Of a stretch of DNA of 64,000 nt, positions 62,672 through 64,000 are shown piece after piece. Source of the stretch: Cellulomonas chengniuliangii (GTDB lineage: Bacteria > Actinomycetota > Actinomycetes > Actinomycetales > Cellulomonadaceae); assembly GCF_024508335.1 (NCBI RefSeq), contig NZ_CP101988.1, forward strand, positions 434,001 to 498,000. Direction: 5' to 3'. Each line of letters opens with the position of its first letter. The first letter of the stretch is position 1. The notes beneath the pieces were generated by a model. The model did no database searches. It was not told where the DNA came from and saw nothing but the letters and a program-made list of their open reading frames with translations. The position numbers and the translations under genes were made by a program.

Positions 62672-64000
62672 TCACGCGTCCTCGGGCGGCGCCAGGTCGG
62701 GCGTCGTGAGGGCGGGCAGCGTGACGGTGAATGTGGTGGCGCCCGGCGTGCCGTCCACCTCGATGCTCCCGCCGTGGGCCAGGACGACGGCGTGCGCGAT
62801 CGCGAGGCCGAGCCCGGTGGACCCGCTCGCGTGGTTGCGCGACGCGTCTCCCCGCGTGAAGCGCTGGAAGAGCCGGGACCGCAGGGGCTCCTCGATCCCG
62901 GGGCCGTCGTCGCGGACGGTGACGCGCACCTGGCCGGCCGCGGCGTGAACGCCCAGCACCACCGTGGTGCCAGCAGGAGTGTGCTCCCGGGCGTTCGACA
63001 GCAGGTTCACCAGCACCTGCCGGAGCCGGTCCTCGTCGCCCCGCACGATCGGGGGCGTGGCGCCCGCCTCGTCCAGGTCCAGCCGCCACACGTGGTCGCG
63101 GCTCGCCGCGTGCGCGTCGGCGACGGCGTCGACGGCCAGCGCGGCGACGTCCACCTCGTGGTGCTCGAGGTCTCGGCCCGCGTCCAGGCGGGCCAGGAGC
63201 AGCATGTCCTCGACGAGGGCCGTCATGCGCTGGGACTCCGACTCGACCCGGCTCATCGCGCGGAGGGCGTCCGGCGGCAGCTCGTCCGGCAGCCTGCGCA
63301 CCAGCTCGGCGTAGCCGCGGATGGACGCGAGCGGCGTGCGCAGCTCGTGGCTGGCGTCGGCGACGAACCGCCGCACCTGGGTCTCGGACTCCTGCCGCGC
63401 GGCGAGCGCCGCCCCGACGTGGCCCAGCATCTGGTTGAAGGCCGCGCCCACCCGCCCCACCTCGGTCGACGGGTCGGTGTCGGCGTCCGGCACCCGCTCG
63501 GCGAGCGTGACCTCGCCGCGGGACAGCGGCAGCTCCGCGACGCGGGTCGCCGTGGCCGCCACCCGGTTCAGCGGGCGCAACTCGCGGCCCACCAGCCACC
63601 AGCCCGCGCAGCCGGCGATGAGCAGTCCCAGGAGCGCGACCCCCACCTCGACCATGACGTACCTCTCGACGGTGGTGGCCGCGTCCCGGATTGACAGGCC
63701 GGTGACCACGACCTCCCCGCCGGGCGCCGTCGTGCCGATGACTCGGTAGCCGCCCAGGCCGGGCAGCGTCACCGAGACTGGCTCGCCGTCCAGGGGGGCC
63801 TCGGCCAGCACGTCCTGCTGTTCGGCGCTCAGCGGCTGGAAGTCCCCGCTGTCGTCGAAGTACCCGGCGACCACCTGCCCGCCCTGCTCGAAGTAGCTGA
63901 GCGAGCCGACGTCCTGCTGGCCGGGCAGCCGCAGCGACGGCGGGAGGCGCTCGCGGTCCTCCGGCCAGGTCGGGGCCGGTGAGCCCGGGTCCGGCGAGCC
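62672..64000 (-). CDS. HAMP-domain sensor histidine kinase (5' end outside window)
   Basis: The C-terminal 440 or so residues of an OmpR-type sensor kinase. Visible in order: part of an extracellular sensing domain, a membrane segment (VEVGVALLGLLIAGCAGWWLVG region), a HAMP linker, the phosphoacceptor box ASHELRTPLASI, the N-box NLLSNAREHTP, and G-boxes DDGPGIEE and GSTGLGLAIAHAV. The frame is open to the right edge, so the start and probably the cognate response regulator gene lie beyond it. It is separate from the RiPP locus by its own spacing but reads toward it. Confidence 0.88.
   Translation of the reverse strand, partial: GSPDPGSPAPTWPEDRERLPPSLRLPGQQDVGSLSYFEQGGQVVAGYFDDSGDFQPLSAEQQDVLAEAPLDGEPVSVTLPGLGGYRVIGTTAPGGEVVVTGLSIRDAATTVERYVMVEVGVALLGLLIAGCAGWWLVGRELRPLNRVAATATRVAELPLSRGEVTLAERVPDADTDPSTEVGRVGAAFNQMLGHVGAALAARQESETQVRRFVADASHELRTPLASIRGYAELVRRLPDELPPDALRAMSRVESESQRMTALVEDMLLLARLDAGRDLEHHEVDVAALAVDAVADAHAASRDHVWRLDLDEAGATPPIVRGDEDRLRQVLVNLLSNAREHTPAGTTVVLGVHAAAGQVRVTVRDDGPGIEEPLRSRLFQRFTRGDASRNHASGSTGLGLAIAHAVVLAHGGSIEVDGTPGATTFTVTLPALTTPDLAPPEDA

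Overview
The window is about 64 kb of very GC-rich actinobacterial DNA. Many genes start with GTG, gene pairs often overlap by ATGA or GTGA, and at least ten genes look leaderless (a -10-like hexamer, then about 6 nt, then the start codon). The family-level match is to Micrococcales soil or plant-degrading bacteria of the Cellulomonas/Promicromonospora kind. That placement is an inference from gene content, not a measurement.

Layout. 1-5157: the end of a GntR/FCD regulator gene, an allophanate hydrolase, and a NitT/TauT-type ABC importer, apparently a urea/guanidine-type nitrogen operon whose start lies outside the window. 5267-9979: a lipoprotein, two MFS transporters, a PGPGW membrane protein and an AEC transporter. 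10140-18563: uronate genes (SDR, large FAD enzyme, UxaC; then on the other strand a TIM-barrel isomerase, a Gfo/Idh/MocA oxidoreductase and UxuB). 18693-23314: DUF998, a TetR regulator divergent from an ABC-2 exporter, and NhaA. 23499-36733: DUF4862, a TRAP transporter (DctPQM), KduI, an IclR regulator, KduD, a 2-hydroxyacid dehydrogenase, a zinc alcohol dehydrogenase, a second KduD-like SDR, L-fuconate dehydratase with its own IclR regulator, and another SDR. 36770-45142: UxaA, a DUF6807 protein and a Gfo/Idh/MocA protein, divergent from a carbohydrate ABC importer (two permeases and a binding protein) that ends against a LacI gene. 45188-49517: glycerol genes glpD-glpF-glpK. 49755-56847: housekeeping genes (ArgA-type acetyltransferase, MutY, DisA, RadA, a potassium channel, GtrA). 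57022-62529: a compact two-component and RiPP locus. 62672-64000: a partial HAMP histidine kinase.

How the sugar genes fit together. TRAP and ABC importers bring in acidic sugars or oligosaccharides. UxaC and UxuB open the glucuronate branch, UxaA the altronate branch, KduI/KduD handle unsaturated uronates, and fuconate dehydratase with SDRs serves the L-fucose oxidative route. All but the last converge on 2-keto-3-deoxygluconate; no KDG kinase or KDPG aldolase is present here. A LacI-type box sharing the 10-mer TGGAAAGCGC occurs upstream of three of these operons, and a tandem GTTC-N9-GAAC motif lies just downstream of the putative TRAP promoter.

The most unusual locus is 57022-62529. A fused E1-like/YcaO cyclodehydratase (769 aa) is translationally coupled to a 58-aa, cysteine-free, aromatic-rich candidate precursor peptide. 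Two DesR-like response regulators flank the pair, and a DesK-like kinase next to it carries a frameshift in a C6G5 run. A heptamer GTTTCGC, often inside GTGCG-N3-CGCAC dyads, recurs upstream of the peptide and of the orphan regulator. No azoline dehydrogenase, protease or exporter is visible, so this is a candidate minimal and possibly undescribed RiPP system.
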